A stretch of DNA of 64,000 nt from Hafnia alvei (GTDB lineage: Bacteria > Pseudomonadota > Gammaproteobacteria > Enterobacterales > Enterobacteriaceae), in NCBI RefSeq assembly GCF_964063325.1, contig NZ_OZ061315.1, positions 2,604,001 through 2,668,000 of the forward strand, read 5' to 3'. The translations under genes and the position numbers were made by a program. This document shows positions 1 to 8,698 of the stretch, one piece after another; position 1 is the stretch's first letter, and the number at the start of each line of letters is the position of its first letter. Under the pieces are notes generated by a model, which did not search any database, was not told the origin of the DNA, and worked only from the letters and a program-made list of their open reading frames with translations.

Positions 1-55
1 GAGGTGACAGTGTCACATCTTCTGATTCAAGCAGTGTATCTTGCAAAATAGCCAT
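1..55 (-). CDS. Possible 5' end of rnm (trpH/yciV, PHP-domain 5'-3' exonuclease), cut by window edge
   Basis: An open frame on the minus strand starts at ATG 55 and runs off the left edge. The 18 visible residues begin MAILQDTLLESEDVTLSP. In Escherichia the gene divergent from the trp promoter is rnm, and this position and orientation agree. The conserved PHP motif (DLHSHTTASDG) would lie beyond the edge, so the identity rests on synteny alone. No convincing Shine-Dalgarno precedes the ATG. Confidence 0.3.
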   Translation of the reverse strand, partial: MAILQDTLLESEDVTLSP

Positions 56-194
56 CCTATTGCGGTATCTGGCGCTATCATACCTAGGATGCCTAGCCGA
101 GCGCTAACCTATTCACCTAATTCCTAAATCATTCACTGACGCTACGCCCTTTTCTCGCATTTCACATGATTGAAATTTATTCATTTAAAAGGTG

Positions 195-227
195 TTGACA
201 CATAACCATGAAACTAGTTTACTAGTA
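195..227 (+). promoter_or_regulatory. trp promoter with overlapping TrpR operator
   Basis: A -35 TTGACA (195-200) and a -10 TTTACT (218-223) are 17 bp apart. The -10 lies inside the palindrome AACTAGTTTACTAGT (212-226), which matches the Escherichia trp operator (GAACTAGTTAACTAGTAC) almost base for base. TrpR bound with tryptophan would therefore block RNA polymerase directly. Confidence 0.93.
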
Positions 228-313
228 CGCAGGTTCGGTGCTGCCCCATTCTTTTGTAGTACCAACAGCAAATACCAGCAGAAAAGTACCGACAGAAAAT
301 TAAGGTGAATGAG

Positions 314-418
314 ATGCGTAAGATTTCTTTAAACAGTCAGTTTCTAAATCAGGTGCAGGCGTCCGCAATGACCCTTTCTGCACGTTGGTGGCGCGACTCA
401 TTCGGTTGGGCGGAGTAA
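314..418 (+). CDS. trpL: trp operon leader peptide
   Basis: A 34-residue open frame follows an AAGGTGA ribosome binding site (302-308), 5 nt before the ATG. It contains three Trp codons (residues 25, 26 and 32) just before its stop, the ribosome-stalling signature of attenuation control. It is longer than the 14-residue Escherichia peptide. An in-frame ATG at codon 19 (368) would give a 16-residue version, but the clear Shine-Dalgarno supports the upstream start. The attenuator hairpin follows 34 nt after the stop. Confidence 0.85.
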   Translation: MRKISLNSQFLNQVQASAMTLSARWWRDSFGWAE

Positions 419-451
419 CTGTGTTACGGATATGAAATCCAGCACAATCCC

Positions 452-474
452 GCCCGCACCCTGCGGGCTTTTTT
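452..474 (+). terminator. trp attenuator (intrinsic terminator)
   Basis: Stem GCCCGC (452-457) / GCGGGC (463-468), 5-nt loop, then six T. It lies between trpL and trpE. In the standard model it forms when charged tRNA-Trp lets the ribosome finish the leader peptide. Confidence 0.93.
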
Positions 475-534
475 ATAGCCAAAATTCAGCAAAAAACGTT
501 TTTAAACAACACTAGCGAACAAGCGGACATAATA

Positions 535-2097
535 ATGAATTCGACAAAACCCACCTTGACCTTGTTAACGCAAACGGCGGCCTATCGTAACGATCCCACG
601 GCGCTGTTTCACCTGCTGTGTGGCGCGCGCCCCGCTACGTTACTGTTAGAATCCGCCGAGATCGACAACAAACAAGATCTGAAAAGCCTGTTAGTTATCG
701 ATAGCGCCCTGCGTATCACCGCGATGGGCCGCAGCGTCACCCTTCAGGCGCTGACCGAAAACGGTCGTGGCCTGCTTCCGTTGTTAGACGCGGCATTGCC
801 CGCAGACGTTGAGAACGAGATATCCCCAAACCAGCGCGTTCTGCATTTCCCTGCTATCGATACTTTGCAAGATGAAGATGCGCGTTTGAAATCACGCTCG
901 GTGTTTGACGCACTGCGTACCCTGCTCACGCTGGTTATCGTGCCTGAACAGGAACGTGAGGCCATGTTTATCGGGGGGCTGTTCGCCTATGATTTGGTGG
1001 CGGGCTTTGAAAATCTGGCGGCGCTAAACAGCGATCAGCGCTGCCCAGATTTTTGCTTCTATCTGGCAGAAACCTTGTTGGTGCTCGATCACCAGCACCG
1101 CAGCGCTCGCCTGCAAGCCTCGGTGTTTACCGAGAATGCCGCTGAGGCACAGCGTTTGCAGGCTCGTTTAGAGCAGCTAACCCAGCAAATGACGCAAGAA
1201 GCTGCGCCCATTACCCATCCTCGCATTGAAAATATGCAGCTGAGCTGCAATTTGAGCGACGACGCTTTTGGTGCCGTGGTCAGCCAAATGCAACAGGCCA
1301 TTCGCATCGGCGAAATTTTCCAAGTGGTGCCTTCACGCCGTTTCAGCCTGCCGTGCCCTTCTCCACTGGCGGCATACCATACCCTGAAACACAGCAATCC
1401 AAGCCCGTACATGTTCTTCATGCAGGATAACGATTTCTCTCTGTTTGGCGCCTCGCCGGAAAGCGCGTTGAAATATGACGCAACCAACCGCCAGATTGAA
1501 ATCTATCCGATTGCAGGCACTCGCCCACGCGGACGCCGCGCCGATGGTGAATTAGACCGCGATTTAGACAGCCGTATCGAGCTTGAAATGCGTACCGACC
1601 ATAAAGAACTGGCGGAGCATTTGATGTTAGTCGATTTGGCACGCAACGATCTGGCGCGCATCTGTGAACCGGGCTCACGCTATGTTGCAGACCTGACCAA
1701 AGTCGACCGTTACTCGTTCGTCATGCACTTAGTTTCTCGCGTGGTGGGCACCTTGCGCCAAGATCTGGATGTGCTGCACGCCTATCAGGCCTGCATGAAC
1801 ATGGGCACCCTGAGCGGCGCACCAAAAATTCGCGCCATGCAATTAATTTCACAGGCGGAACAAACTCGCCGTGGCAGCTACGGTGGTGCGGTGGGCTATT
1901 TCACCGCACACGGTGACTTGGATACCTGCATCGTGATCCGCTCAGCCTACGTAGAAGACGGTATTGCCACCGTTCAAGCCGGTGCTGGTGTGGTTTTAGA
2001 TTCTGTTCCACAGGCTGAAGCCGACGAAACCCGTAATAAAGCCCGTGCCGTGCTGCGAGCCATCGCCACCGCTCATCACGTGAAAGAGGTGTTCTAA
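535..2097 (+). CDS. trpE: Anthranilate synthase component I
   Basis: This 520-residue protein has the family's usual length. It converts chorismate to anthranilate using ammonia delivered by TrpG. Near the N-terminus the LLLES motif (residues 36-40) is the tryptophan feedback-binding element. The C-terminal chorismate-binding domain carries PIAGTRPRG (about residue 325) and GTLSGAPK (424-431). It is the first structural gene after the attenuator. Its TAA stop overlaps the trpG ATG by one base (TAATG), so translation of the two synthase subunits is probably coupled. Confidence 0.98.
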   Translation: MNSTKPTLTLLTQTAAYRNDPTALFHLLCGARPATLLLESAEIDNKQDLKSLLVIDSALRITAMGRSVTLQALTENGRGLLPLLDAALPADVENEISPNQRVLHFPAIDTLQDEDARLKSRSVFDALRTLLTLVIVPEQEREAMFIGGLFAYDLVAGFENLAALNSDQRCPDFCFYLAETLLVLDHQHRSARLQASVFTENAAEAQRLQARLEQLTQQMTQEAAPITHPRIENMQLSCNLSDDAFGAVVSQMQQAIRIGEIFQVVPSRRFSLPCPSPLAAYHTLKHSNPSPYMFFMQDNDFSLFGASPESALKYDATNRQIEIYPIAGTRPRGRRADGELDRDLDSRIELEMRTDHKELAEHLMLVDLARNDLARICEPGSRYVADLTKVDRYSFVMHLVSRVVGTLRQDLDVLHAYQACMNMGTLSGAPKIRAMQLISQAEQTRRGSYGGAVGYFTAHGDLDTCIVIRSAYVEDGIATVQAGAGVVLDSVPQAEADETRNKARAVLRAIATAHHVKEVF

Positions 2098-2675
2098 TGG
2101 CTGACATTCTTCTGCTCGACAATATCGACTCATTTACTTACAACTTGGTCGATCAGCTGCGCTCTAGCGGTCACCGCGTGGTGATTTACCGTAATCAAAT
2201 TCCTGCCGATGTGATTATCAGCAAACTGGCTGAAATGGAGAATCCGGTCCTGATGCTCTCTCCAGGCCCAGGCACGCCGTCTGAGGCGGGATGTATGCCT
2301 GAGCTATTAACCAAGCTGCGCGGCAAATTGCCTATCATAGGTATTTGTCTGGGTCATCAAGCGATTGTGGAAACCTACGGCGGTCACGTGGGTCAAGCGG
2401 GTGAAATCCTGCATGGCAAAGCATCGCAGGTTGAACACGACGGCGAAGGCATGTTTGCCGGTTTGCCTTCTCCGCTGCCGGTTGCACGCTATCACTCACT
2501 GGTCGGCAGCCAGATCCCTCAGGGGTTAACGGTCAATGCCACCTTTAACGGCATGGTGATGGCTGTTCGTCAGGATGAAGATCGCGTGTGTGGTTTCCAA
2601 TTCCACCCAGAATCCATTCTTACCACTCAAGGCGCTCGTTTGTTAGAGCAGACGCTAGCTTGGGCATTAGTCTAA
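2097..2675 (+). CDS. trpG: Anthranilate synthase component II (glutamine amidotransferase)
   Basis: This 192-residue class I glutamine amidotransferase has the nucleophile Cys84 in GICLGHQ and the His/Glu pair in FHPES near residue 170. It supplies ammonia to TrpE. It is a free-standing gene here: the frame closes at 2675 and trpD opens 61 bp later. In Escherichia and Salmonella the two are one fused trpGD gene; the split form is typical of Serratia and Yersinia relatives. Its start is fixed by the one-base overlap with the trpE stop. Confidence 0.97.
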   Translation: MADILLLDNIDSFTYNLVDQLRSSGHRVVIYRNQIPADVIISKLAEMENPVLMLSPGPGTPSEAGCMPELLTKLRGKLPIIGICLGHQAIVETYGGHVGQAGEILHGKASQVEHDGEGMFAGLPSPLPVARYHSLVGSQIPQGLTVNATFNGMVMAVRQDEDRVCGFQFHPESILTTQGARLLEQTLAWALV

Positions 2676-2736
2676 ATACGATAAATATAAACAAAATCAA
2701 AAGACTAACTTATAAAGAATTGACGGAGTAAACACC

Positions 2737-3771
2737 ATGCAAGCCACATTGATCAAACCAACCATTTTTACGCATCAGCCTATTTTAGAAAAACTGTTCA
2801 AATCACAGTCGATGACGCAAGAAGAGAGCCACCAGCTATTTGCCGCCATCGTGCGCGGTGAATTAGAAGACAGCCAGCTGGCAGCGGCGCTGATTAGCAT
2901 GAAAATGCGCGGTGAACGTCCTGAAGAAATTGCGGGAGCTGCCAGCGCCCTATTGGCTGATGCTCAACCGTTCCCGCGCCCAGACTATGACTTTGCGGAT
3001 ATCGTAGGCACCGGCGGCGACGGCACCAACAGCATCAATATCTCTACCGCTAGCGCTTTTGTCGCGGCCAGCTGCGGCGCTAAAGTGGCTAAACACGGCA
3101 ACCGCAGCGTTTCCAGCCGTTCAGGATCGTCTGATTTATTGCAAGCCTTCGGCATTCGCTTAGATATGAGCGCCGAAGATTCACGCCAAGCGTTGGATGA
3201 TTTAAATGTCTGCTTCCTGTTTGCACCGCAGTATCACACCGGTTTTCGCCACGCGATGCCGGTTCGCCAACAGCTGAAAACCCGCACCATTTTTAACGTG
3301 CTCGGCCCACTGATTAACCCAGCGCGCCCGCCTAAGGCCCTGATCGGCGTTTACAGCCCTGAATTGGTATTGCCGATTGCGCAGGCGCTAAAAGTTCTGG
3401 GTTATAAGAATGCCGCCGTGGTTCACGGTGGCGGGATGGACGAAGTTGCCATTCACGCACCGACGCAGGTGGCTGAGTTAAACAACGGTGAAATCGAAAG
3501 CTATCAGCTTTCTCCGCAAGATTTTGGCTTACCGAGCTATTCGCTGAATGCGTTACAAGGTGGAACCCCAGAAGAAAACCGTGACATTCTGGCGCGCTTA
3601 TTACAAGGTAAAGGTGATGCAGCGCACGCTGCGGCAGTCGCCGCTAACGTTGCTTTGCTGCTGAAATTGTTCGGTCAGGATAATCTGCGCCACAACGCGC
3701 AACTGGCACTGGAAACCATCCAAAGCGGAACAGCATTTGAGCGAGTGACCGCATTGGCAGCACGAGGCTGA
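2737..3771 (+). CDS. trpD: Anthranilate phosphoribosyltransferase
   Basis: This 344-residue enzyme transfers the phosphoribosyl group of PRPP to anthranilate. The PRPP-binding loop GTGGDGTNSINIST is at about residue 92, followed by KHGNRSVSSRSGSSD. The length is that of a stand-alone TrpD, without the amidotransferase domain fused to it in Escherichia. GACGGAG lies just before the ATG. trpC follows after two bases. Confidence 0.97.
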   Translation: MQATLIKPTIFTHQPILEKLFKSQSMTQEESHQLFAAIVRGELEDSQLAAALISMKMRGERPEEIAGAASALLADAQPFPRPDYDFADIVGTGGDGTNSINISTASAFVAASCGAKVAKHGNRSVSSRSGSSDLLQAFGIRLDMSAEDSRQALDDLNVCFLFAPQYHTGFRHAMPVRQQLKTRTIFNVLGPLINPARPPKALIGVYSPELVLPIAQALKVLGYKNAAVVHGGGMDEVAIHAPTQVAELNNGEIESYQLSPQDFGLPSYSLNALQGGTPEENRDILARLLQGKGDAAHAAAVAANVALLLKLFGQDNLRHNAQLALETIQSGTAFERVTALAARG

Positions 3772-3773
3772 GT

Positions 3774-5162
3774 ATGTTGCAAGGTAATCTTTCCCCACAG
3801 AAGCAAGAAACCGTATTAAATCGCATCGTTCGCGATAAAGCCGTCTGGGTTGAAGCACGTCAATCCCAGCAGCCTCTGGAGAGTTTCCTCGGGAGCATTG
3901 GGCCGTCATCGCGTTCGTTTTACGACGCGCTAGCAGGCAACCGAACCGCGTTCATTCTGGAATGCAAAAAAGCCTCGCCGTCAAAAGGCGTGATCCGTGA
4001 AAACTTTAATCCGGTTGAAATCGCCACCTTATACCGTGACTTTGCTTCGGCAATCTCGGTGTTAACCGACGAAAAGTATTTTCAGGGCGACTTCGACTAC
4101 CTGCGTCAGGTCAGCGCCACCGTTCATCAACCGGTATTGTGTAAAGACTTTGTGATTTCCGAGTATCAAATCTATCTGGCCCGCCATTACCAGGCCGATG
4201 CGATTTTACTCATGCTCTCGGTATTAGACGATGAGCAGTATCAACATCTGGCCGCCGTGGCTCACAGCTTAAACATGGGCGTCTTAACAGAAGCCAGCAA
4301 TGAAGAAGAGCTGGATCGCGCTATCGCCTTGAAGGCCAAAGTCGTCGGTATCAATAACCGCGACCTACGCGATCTGTCGATTGATTTAAACCGCACGCGC
4401 CAAATGGCACCGCGTCTGCCGCAGGGTGTTACCGTGATTAGCGAATCAGGCATCCATACCTACAGCCAGATCCGCGAACTCAGCCACTTTGCCAACGGAT
4501 TCTTGATTGGCAGCGCGTTGATGTCTGAGCCTGATTTAAGTTTGGCGTTACGCCGCGTGCTGCTGGGTGATAACAAAGTCTGCGGCCTCACTCGCGCCGA
4601 AGATGCCGCCACTGCCTACAACGCCGGAGCCGTATACGGCGGTTTGATTTTCGTTGGCAGCTCGCCGCGCTACGTTGACATCACTCAGGCACGTGAAGTG
4701 ATTGCCGCTGCGCCATTGAAATACGTTGGCGTGTTCCGCAACGCCAAACTGGAAACGGTGCGTCTCACCGTAGAGCGTCTCGCGCTGCATGCCGTTCAGC
4801 TTCACGGGGATGAATCACAGGAGTATATCCGCGAGCTTCGTCAGCTGTTGCCGGTTAACTGCCAGATTTGGAAGGCCATCAGCATCAGCGACCACATTCC
4901 TGCGCGTAATTTGCTGCATGTCGATCGCTATGTCTTCGATAACGGCAACGGCGGCACCGGCGAACCGTTTGATTGGAACCTGTTAGCCGGGAAAACGCTG
5001 GATAACGTCATGCTCGCAGGGGGTCTTAACGCCAGCAACTGCGTTCTTGCCGCGAAGCTCGGCAGTGCGGGACTTGATTTCAACTCTGGCGTAGAAACTG
5101 CACCCGGCATTAAAGATCAGCAAAAACTAGAAGCCGTATTTCAAACGCTGCGCGCTTATTAA
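3774..5162 (+). CDS. trpCF: Bifunctional indole-3-glycerol-phosphate synthase / phosphoribosylanthranilate isomerase
   Basis: This 462-residue fused protein catalyses two consecutive steps, isomerisation of phosphoribosylanthranilate and ring closure to indole-3-glycerol phosphate. Residues 1-255 form the TrpC barrel (FILECKKASPSKG near the N-terminus, VISESGI, IGSALM). Residues from about 265 form the TrpF barrel (KVCGLTRAEDA, QLHGDE, LAGGLN). The fusion is the usual enterobacterial state. It starts two bases after the trpD stop, so it is probably translationally coupled. Confidence 0.97.
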   Translation: MLQGNLSPQKQETVLNRIVRDKAVWVEARQSQQPLESFLGSIGPSSRSFYDALAGNRTAFILECKKASPSKGVIRENFNPVEIATLYRDFASAISVLTDEKYFQGDFDYLRQVSATVHQPVLCKDFVISEYQIYLARHYQADAILLMLSVLDDEQYQHLAAVAHSLNMGVLTEASNEEELDRAIALKAKVVGINNRDLRDLSIDLNRTRQMAPRLPQGVTVISESGIHTYSQIRELSHFANGFLIGSALMSEPDLSLALRRVLLGDNKVCGLTRAEDAATAYNAGAVYGGLIFVGSSPRYVDITQAREVIAAAPLKYVGVFRNAKLETVRLTVERLALHAVQLHGDESQEYIRELRQLLPVNCQIWKAISISDHIPARNLLHVDRYVFDNGNGGTGEPFDWNLLAGKTLDNVMLAGGLNASNCVLAAKLGSAGLDFNSGVETAPGIKDQQKLEAVFQTLRAY

Positions 5163-5191
5163 TTAAATCAATAATTAGGTTGGGACATACC

Positions 5192-6382
5192 ATGACATTA
5201 CTAAACCCCTATTTTGGCGAATTTGGCGGGATGTACGTTCCCCAGATCTTGATGCCAGCACTGAAGCAATTGGAAGAAGCCTTTGTCAGTGCTCAGAAAG
5301 ATCCTGAGTTCCAAGCACAGTTCATCGATTTATTGAAAAACTATGCAGGTCGCCCTACTGCATTAACGCTGTGTCGTAACTTAACCAAAGGTACTAAAAC
5401 CAAGCTGTACCTGAAACGTGAAGACCTGCTGCACGGCGGCGCACATAAAACTAACCAAGTACTGGGCCAAGCACTGTTGGCTAAGCGCATGGGTAAAACA
5501 GAAATTATCGCCGAGACAGGTGCTGGGCAACACGGCGTGGCTTCTGCGCTGGCCTGTGCCCTGCTCGGCCTAAAATGCCGCGTATACATGGGCGCTAAAG
5601 ATATTGAGCGTCAATCGCCAAACGTCTTCCGTATGCGTTTAATGGGCGCTGAGGTTATCTCGGTGACCAGCGGTTCCGCTACGCTGAAAGACGCCTGCAA
5701 CGAGGCGCTGCGCGATTGGTCTGGTTCGTACGACAAAGCGCACTACATGCTCGGCACGGCGGCTGGCCCACACCCATATCCAACCATCGTGCGCGAATTC
5801 CAGCGCATGATTGGGGAAGAAACCAAGGCGCAGATTTTAGGCTTTGAAGGCCGTTTGCCTGATGCGGTTCTCGCCTGTGTCGGCGGCGGTTCGAACGCTA
5901 TCGGCATGTTTGCAGATTTTATCGTCGAAGAATCGGTGCGTTTGATCGGCGTTGAGCCCGGTGGATTAGGCATTGAAACCGGACAGCACGGCGCACCGCT
6001 CAAGCATGGCAAAGTCGGGATCTACTTTGGTATGAAGTCACCGATGATGCAGACCGAAGAAGGCCAAATCGAAGAGTCTTACTCCATCTCTGCGGGCTTA
6101 GACTTCCCTTCTGTCGGCCCACAGCATGCTTATCTGAACAGCATTGGGCGCGCTGATTACGTGTCCATTACCGATGATGAGGCTCTGGATGCCTTCAAAC
6201 GCTTGTCGCGTGAAGAAGGTATCATTCCGGCGCTGGAGTCTTCACACGCCTTGGCGCACGCATTAAAAATGATTGAGCAGGATCCAGATAAAGAACAACT
6301 GCTGGTGGTGAACCTTTCAGGCCGCGGCGATAAAGACATTTTTACCGTTAACGATATTTTGACTGCGCGGGGAGAAATCTAA
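5192..6382 (+). CDS. trpB: Tryptophan synthase beta chain
   Basis: PLP enzyme that joins serine and indole to make tryptophan. I place the start at ATG 5192 (MTLLNPYFGEFGG), the family N-terminus; a TTG 12 bases upstream keeps the frame open but has no family support. The resulting 396 residues match the usual 397. The PLP lysine is K86 in GGAHKTNQ, and the phosphate-binding loop is GGGSNAIG. The stop overlaps the trpA ATG by one base. Confidence 0.97.
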   Translation: MTLLNPYFGEFGGMYVPQILMPALKQLEEAFVSAQKDPEFQAQFIDLLKNYAGRPTALTLCRNLTKGTKTKLYLKREDLLHGGAHKTNQVLGQALLAKRMGKTEIIAETGAGQHGVASALACALLGLKCRVYMGAKDIERQSPNVFRMRLMGAEVISVTSGSATLKDACNEALRDWSGSYDKAHYMLGTAAGPHPYPTIVREFQRMIGEETKAQILGFEGRLPDAVLACVGGGSNAIGMFADFIVEESVRLIGVEPGGLGIETGQHGAPLKHGKVGIYFGMKSPMMQTEEGQIEESYSISAGLDFPSVGPQHAYLNSIGRADYVSITDDEALDAFKRLSREEGIIPALESSHALAHALKMIEQDPDKEQLLVVNLSGRGDKDIFTVNDILTARGEI

Positions 6383-7188
6383 TGGAACGCTATCAACAAC
6401 TGTTCGCTGAACTAAAGACCCGCAATGAAGGTGCTTTCGTTCCTTTCGTTACCCTTGGCGATCCCACTCCCGCGCTCTCTCTGGAGATCGTAAACACCTT
6501 AATCGACGCCGGTGCCGATGCGTTAGAACTGGGCATACCGTTCTCCGATCCGCTGGCAGACGGCCCAACCATTCAGGACGCAACGCTACGTGCTTTTGCC
6601 GCTGGCGTGACGCCGACGCTCTGCTTTGAGCTGTTGGCTGAAATTCGTAAAAAACACCCGCAGATCCCAATTGGCTTACTGATGTATGCCAACTTGGTAT
6701 TCCATAACGGAATTGACGAGTTTTATCAGCGCTGTGCCGAAGTGGGCGTTGATTCCGTACTGGTTGCCGACGTACCGATCGAAGAATCCATGCCGTTCCG
6801 TCAGGCCGCGTTACGCCACGGCATTGCCCCTATCTTTATCTGCCCACCGAACGCCGATGATGATTTGCTGCAAGGTATTTCCGCGCAGGGACAAGGCTAC
6901 ACATACCTGCTTTCTCGCGCCGGCGTTACTGGGGCAGAAACCAGGGCTCAACTGCCGCTGCATCATTTAGTGGCGCGTTTAGATGAGCTGAAGGCGCCTC
7001 CTGCGCTGCAAGGTTTTGGCATATCTGAACCTTCGCAGGTGAAAGAGGCTCTCGATGCCGGTGCCGCGGGGGCGATTTCTGGCTCCGCCATTGTTAAAAT
7101 CATTGAGAAGAATCAGCACCAGCCCGATGTGATGCTGAAAAAATTACATGATTTCGTCAGTGGAATGAAAGCCGCGACTCGGCGTTAA
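6382..7188 (+). CDS. trpA: Tryptophan synthase alpha chain
   Basis: This 268-residue barrel enzyme cleaves indole-3-glycerol phosphate and passes indole through a tunnel to TrpB. The catalytic residues Glu49 (LELGIPFSDP) and Asp60 are in their exact family positions. It is the last gene of the operon: the stop is followed within 45 bp by a strong intrinsic terminator. The one-base overlap with trpB implies coupled translation of the two subunits. Confidence 0.97.
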   Translation: MERYQQLFAELKTRNEGAFVPFVTLGDPTPALSLEIVNTLIDAGADALELGIPFSDPLADGPTIQDATLRAFAAGVTPTLCFELLAEIRKKHPQIPIGLLMYANLVFHNGIDEFYQRCAEVGVDSVLVADVPIEESMPFRQAALRHGIAPIFICPPNADDDLLQGISAQGQGYTYLLSRAGVTGAETRAQLPLHHLVARLDELKAPPALQGFGISEPSQVKEALDAGAAGAISGSAIVKIIEKNQHQPDVMLKKLHDFVSGMKAATRR

Positions 7189-7229
7189 GATAGCCGTATA
7201 TAAACGCCGTATAGAAACATAGCCTCAAC

Positions 7230-7262
7230 AACCGTGCCGTATTCGTACCGCACGGTTTTTTT
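7230..7262 (+). terminator. trp operon terminator
   Basis: Stem AACCGTGC (7230-7237) / GCACGGTT (7250-7257), 12-nt loop, followed by a T run to 7262. It ends the trp operon before the BON lipoprotein gene. Confidence 0.9.
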
Positions 7263-7398
7263 GTATTAGTAACGCTTACATATTGATAAGCCTGTTTTTT
7301 AAAAATGGATTATAGTAATTACGGATGACATGACGGCTAATCATTGGATTAGGTATTAAATCGGTCATTCTCACTATAAACAGCAAGGAGAGACATTG

Positions 7399-7713
7399 AT
7401 GAAATGGGTTAAAGCGATTACCACTTTTTGCGCAGCGGCGATTTTTTCCGTTGCGTTGGCTGGCTGTGCGCCAACGGCCAAACAGGAAGGCACCGGCGGT
7501 TATATTGATGATACCGTTATTACAACTAAGGTGAAGTCTGCGCTATTGGCGGAGAAATCTCTCAAATCAACCGAAATCAGCGTTGAAACCTTCAAAGGCC
7601 GCGTTCAGCTGAGCGGTTTCGTTTCTTCTTCTGCTGACGCCAACCGTGCGGTTTCTGTCGCCAAAACGGTGAAAGGCGTTCGCGTTGTTGAAAACGATAT
7701 GCGGGTTAAGTAA
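7399..7713 (+). CDS. BON-domain outer-membrane/periplasmic lipoprotein
   Basis: The start is ATG 7399, with AAGGAG at 7385-7390; a TTG one codon earlier is ignored. This gives 104 residues. Residues 1-22 form a lipoprotein signal ending in the lipobox LAGC (20-23), so Cys23 should be lipidated. The rest is a single BON domain (residues about 38-104: DDTVITTKVKSALL, then GRVQLSGFV and GVRVVENDM), a fold associated with phospholipid or envelope binding (OsmY/DolP family). It is a monocistronic gene between two terminators. The exact role is unknown. Confidence 0.85.
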   Translation: MKWVKAITTFCAAAIFSVALAGCAPTAKQEGTGGYIDDTVITTKVKSALLAEKSLKSTEISVETFKGRVQLSGFVSSSADANRAVSVAKTVKGVRVVENDMRVK

Positions 7714-7730
7714 CCGTTTTCGCGATCAAT

Positions 7731-7753
7731 AAAGGCGCTTAACGCGCCTTTTT
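7731..7753 (+). terminator. Terminator of the BON lipoprotein gene
   Basis: Stem AAAGGCGC (7731-7738) / GCGCCTTT (7744-7751) with a 5-nt loop, merging into a T run. It starts 17 bp after the stop codon. Confidence 0.85.
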
Positions 7754-7814
7754 ATTGTCTGTAACTTTTGTCTGCTATCTGCGTCTGTAAAACTGACCGT
7801 TTTATTGACCCTGC

Positions 7815-7887
7815 TATACCCGTGATACTTCAAGCTGCCTACCCGTTGATTGCCCCCGTTCAAGTCGCTTGAAATATCTTGGGTATA
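7815..7887. repeat. ERIC-like terminal-inverted-repeat element (short form)
   Basis: A 73-bp element begins TATACCCGTGATACTTCAAG and ends with its imperfect inverse (CTTGAAATATCTTGGGTATA). These ends resemble the TATACCC / ACTTGAA termini of long ERIC-type elements known from Yersinia, Serratia and Photorhabdus, but the usual ERIC core is missing. It lies just downstream of the convergent ompW stop and could fold as a hairpin in either transcript. Confidence 0.55.
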
Positions 7888-7898
7888 TACGCTTCTCG

Positions 7899-8540
7899 TT
7901 AGAAGCGATAGCCAACGGCAAACATAAATACAAATGGGTCGATGTGTGTATCGATGCTTTGCTTTTGGTTATTTCCATCTCTGAACTTGATGGTTGTATC
8001 AATATCCATGTACCACAGTGATGCGTTTATCATCCAGTCTTTATCAACCAAATAGTCCAAGCCCACCTGACCTGCTGCGCCCCAGGAATTATCCACGCTC
8101 AGATCGTGTAAACCTAAACTTTTGCCCGTGTTATTAAACTTCGCATCGTAGAAATTGGTGTAGTTAATACCTACACCGACATAAGGACGCAGCTTGTCTT
8201 CGGCCTTACCGAAATACCACTGAGCCATCAACGTCGGTGGCAATTGACGCGTCGACGCGATGTCACCCGTCGCCTGCAATCCCACCTTATGCTGGAACGG
8301 CGTTGCACCCAGCAATTCAACACCAATGTTATCCGTGATTAAGTAGCTGAACGTTAATCCTAACTGGGTATCGTTATCGATCTTAAATCCGCCCAGTCCC
8401 ATCACGTTATCACTGCTTTCCGTTGGACGTACCGTCGCGGTACCGGCACGAACAATAATATCACCCGCCTGATGAGCCATAGCGAAAGATGGTGCCAGCG
8501 TTGCTGCCACACATAGCGCAAGTGTAATTTTTTTCATCAT
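7899..8540 (-). CDS. ompW: Outer membrane protein W
   Basis: An eight-stranded beta-barrel porin-like protein of 213 residues, the family's usual length. A signal peptide (residues 1-22, cleavage after AMA) is followed by HQAGDIIVRAGTATVRP, the typical OmpW mature N-terminus. It ends in a C-terminal Phe (VGYRF), as barrel proteins inserted by Bam do. The ATG is doubled (8540 or 8537) behind AAGGGAAGG, so the start is uncertain by one codon. It is divergent from the YkgJ-type gene. The intergenic region has a perfect FNR box, matching the known oxygen-dependent control of ompW. Confidence 0.95.
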   Translation of the reverse strand: MMKKITLALCVAATLAPSFAMAHQAGDIIVRAGTATVRPTESSDNVMGLGGFKIDNDTQLGLTFSYLITDNIGVELLGATPFQHKVGLQATGDIASTRQLPPTLMAQWYFGKAEDKLRPYVGVGINYTNFYDAKFNNTGKSLGLHDLSVDNSWGAAGQVGLDYLVDKDWMINASLWYMDIDTTIKFRDGNNQKQSIDTHIDPFVFMFAVGYRF

Positions 8541-8597
8541 CCCTTCCCTTTATATGGTTATCACTGCGTGCGGAAATATAACCAAAAAGGATGATGC

Positions 8598-8616
8598 GTG
8601 ATCTAACACAGATCAC
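8598..8616. promoter_or_regulatory. Perfect inverted repeat upstream of ompW (candidate operator)
   Basis: GTGATCT (8598-8604), 5-nt spacer, AGATCAC (8610-8616). The 7-bp arms are perfect. The half-sites look CRP-like, but the spacing between GTGA and TCAC is 11 rather than 6, so I do not call it a CRP site. It lies 58 bp upstream of the ompW start. Confidence 0.4.
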
Positions 8617-8684
8617 ATCAACGACATTGTTTTTCACAAAATGACATATATTAAACATGCATTAATTATATGATTTTACGTAAA

Positions 8685-8698
8685 TTGATATGGATCAA
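8685..8698. promoter_or_regulatory. FNR box (ompW / YkgJ-type gene intergenic region)
   Basis: TTGATATGGATCAA matches the FNR consensus TTGAT-N4-ATCAA exactly. It lies 145 bp upstream of ompW and 127 bp upstream of the divergent gene. ompW is a known FNR target in Escherichia. Confidence 0.8.

Noticed and set aside
1089..1678. Minus-strand open frames opposite trpE
   Set aside because: They lie wholly antisense to a conserved gene, show no domain or signal, and follow from codon bias of trpE.
8598..8616. CRP site upstream of ompW
   Set aside because: Half-sites are 11 bp apart instead of 6; kept only as an unnamed inverted repeat.
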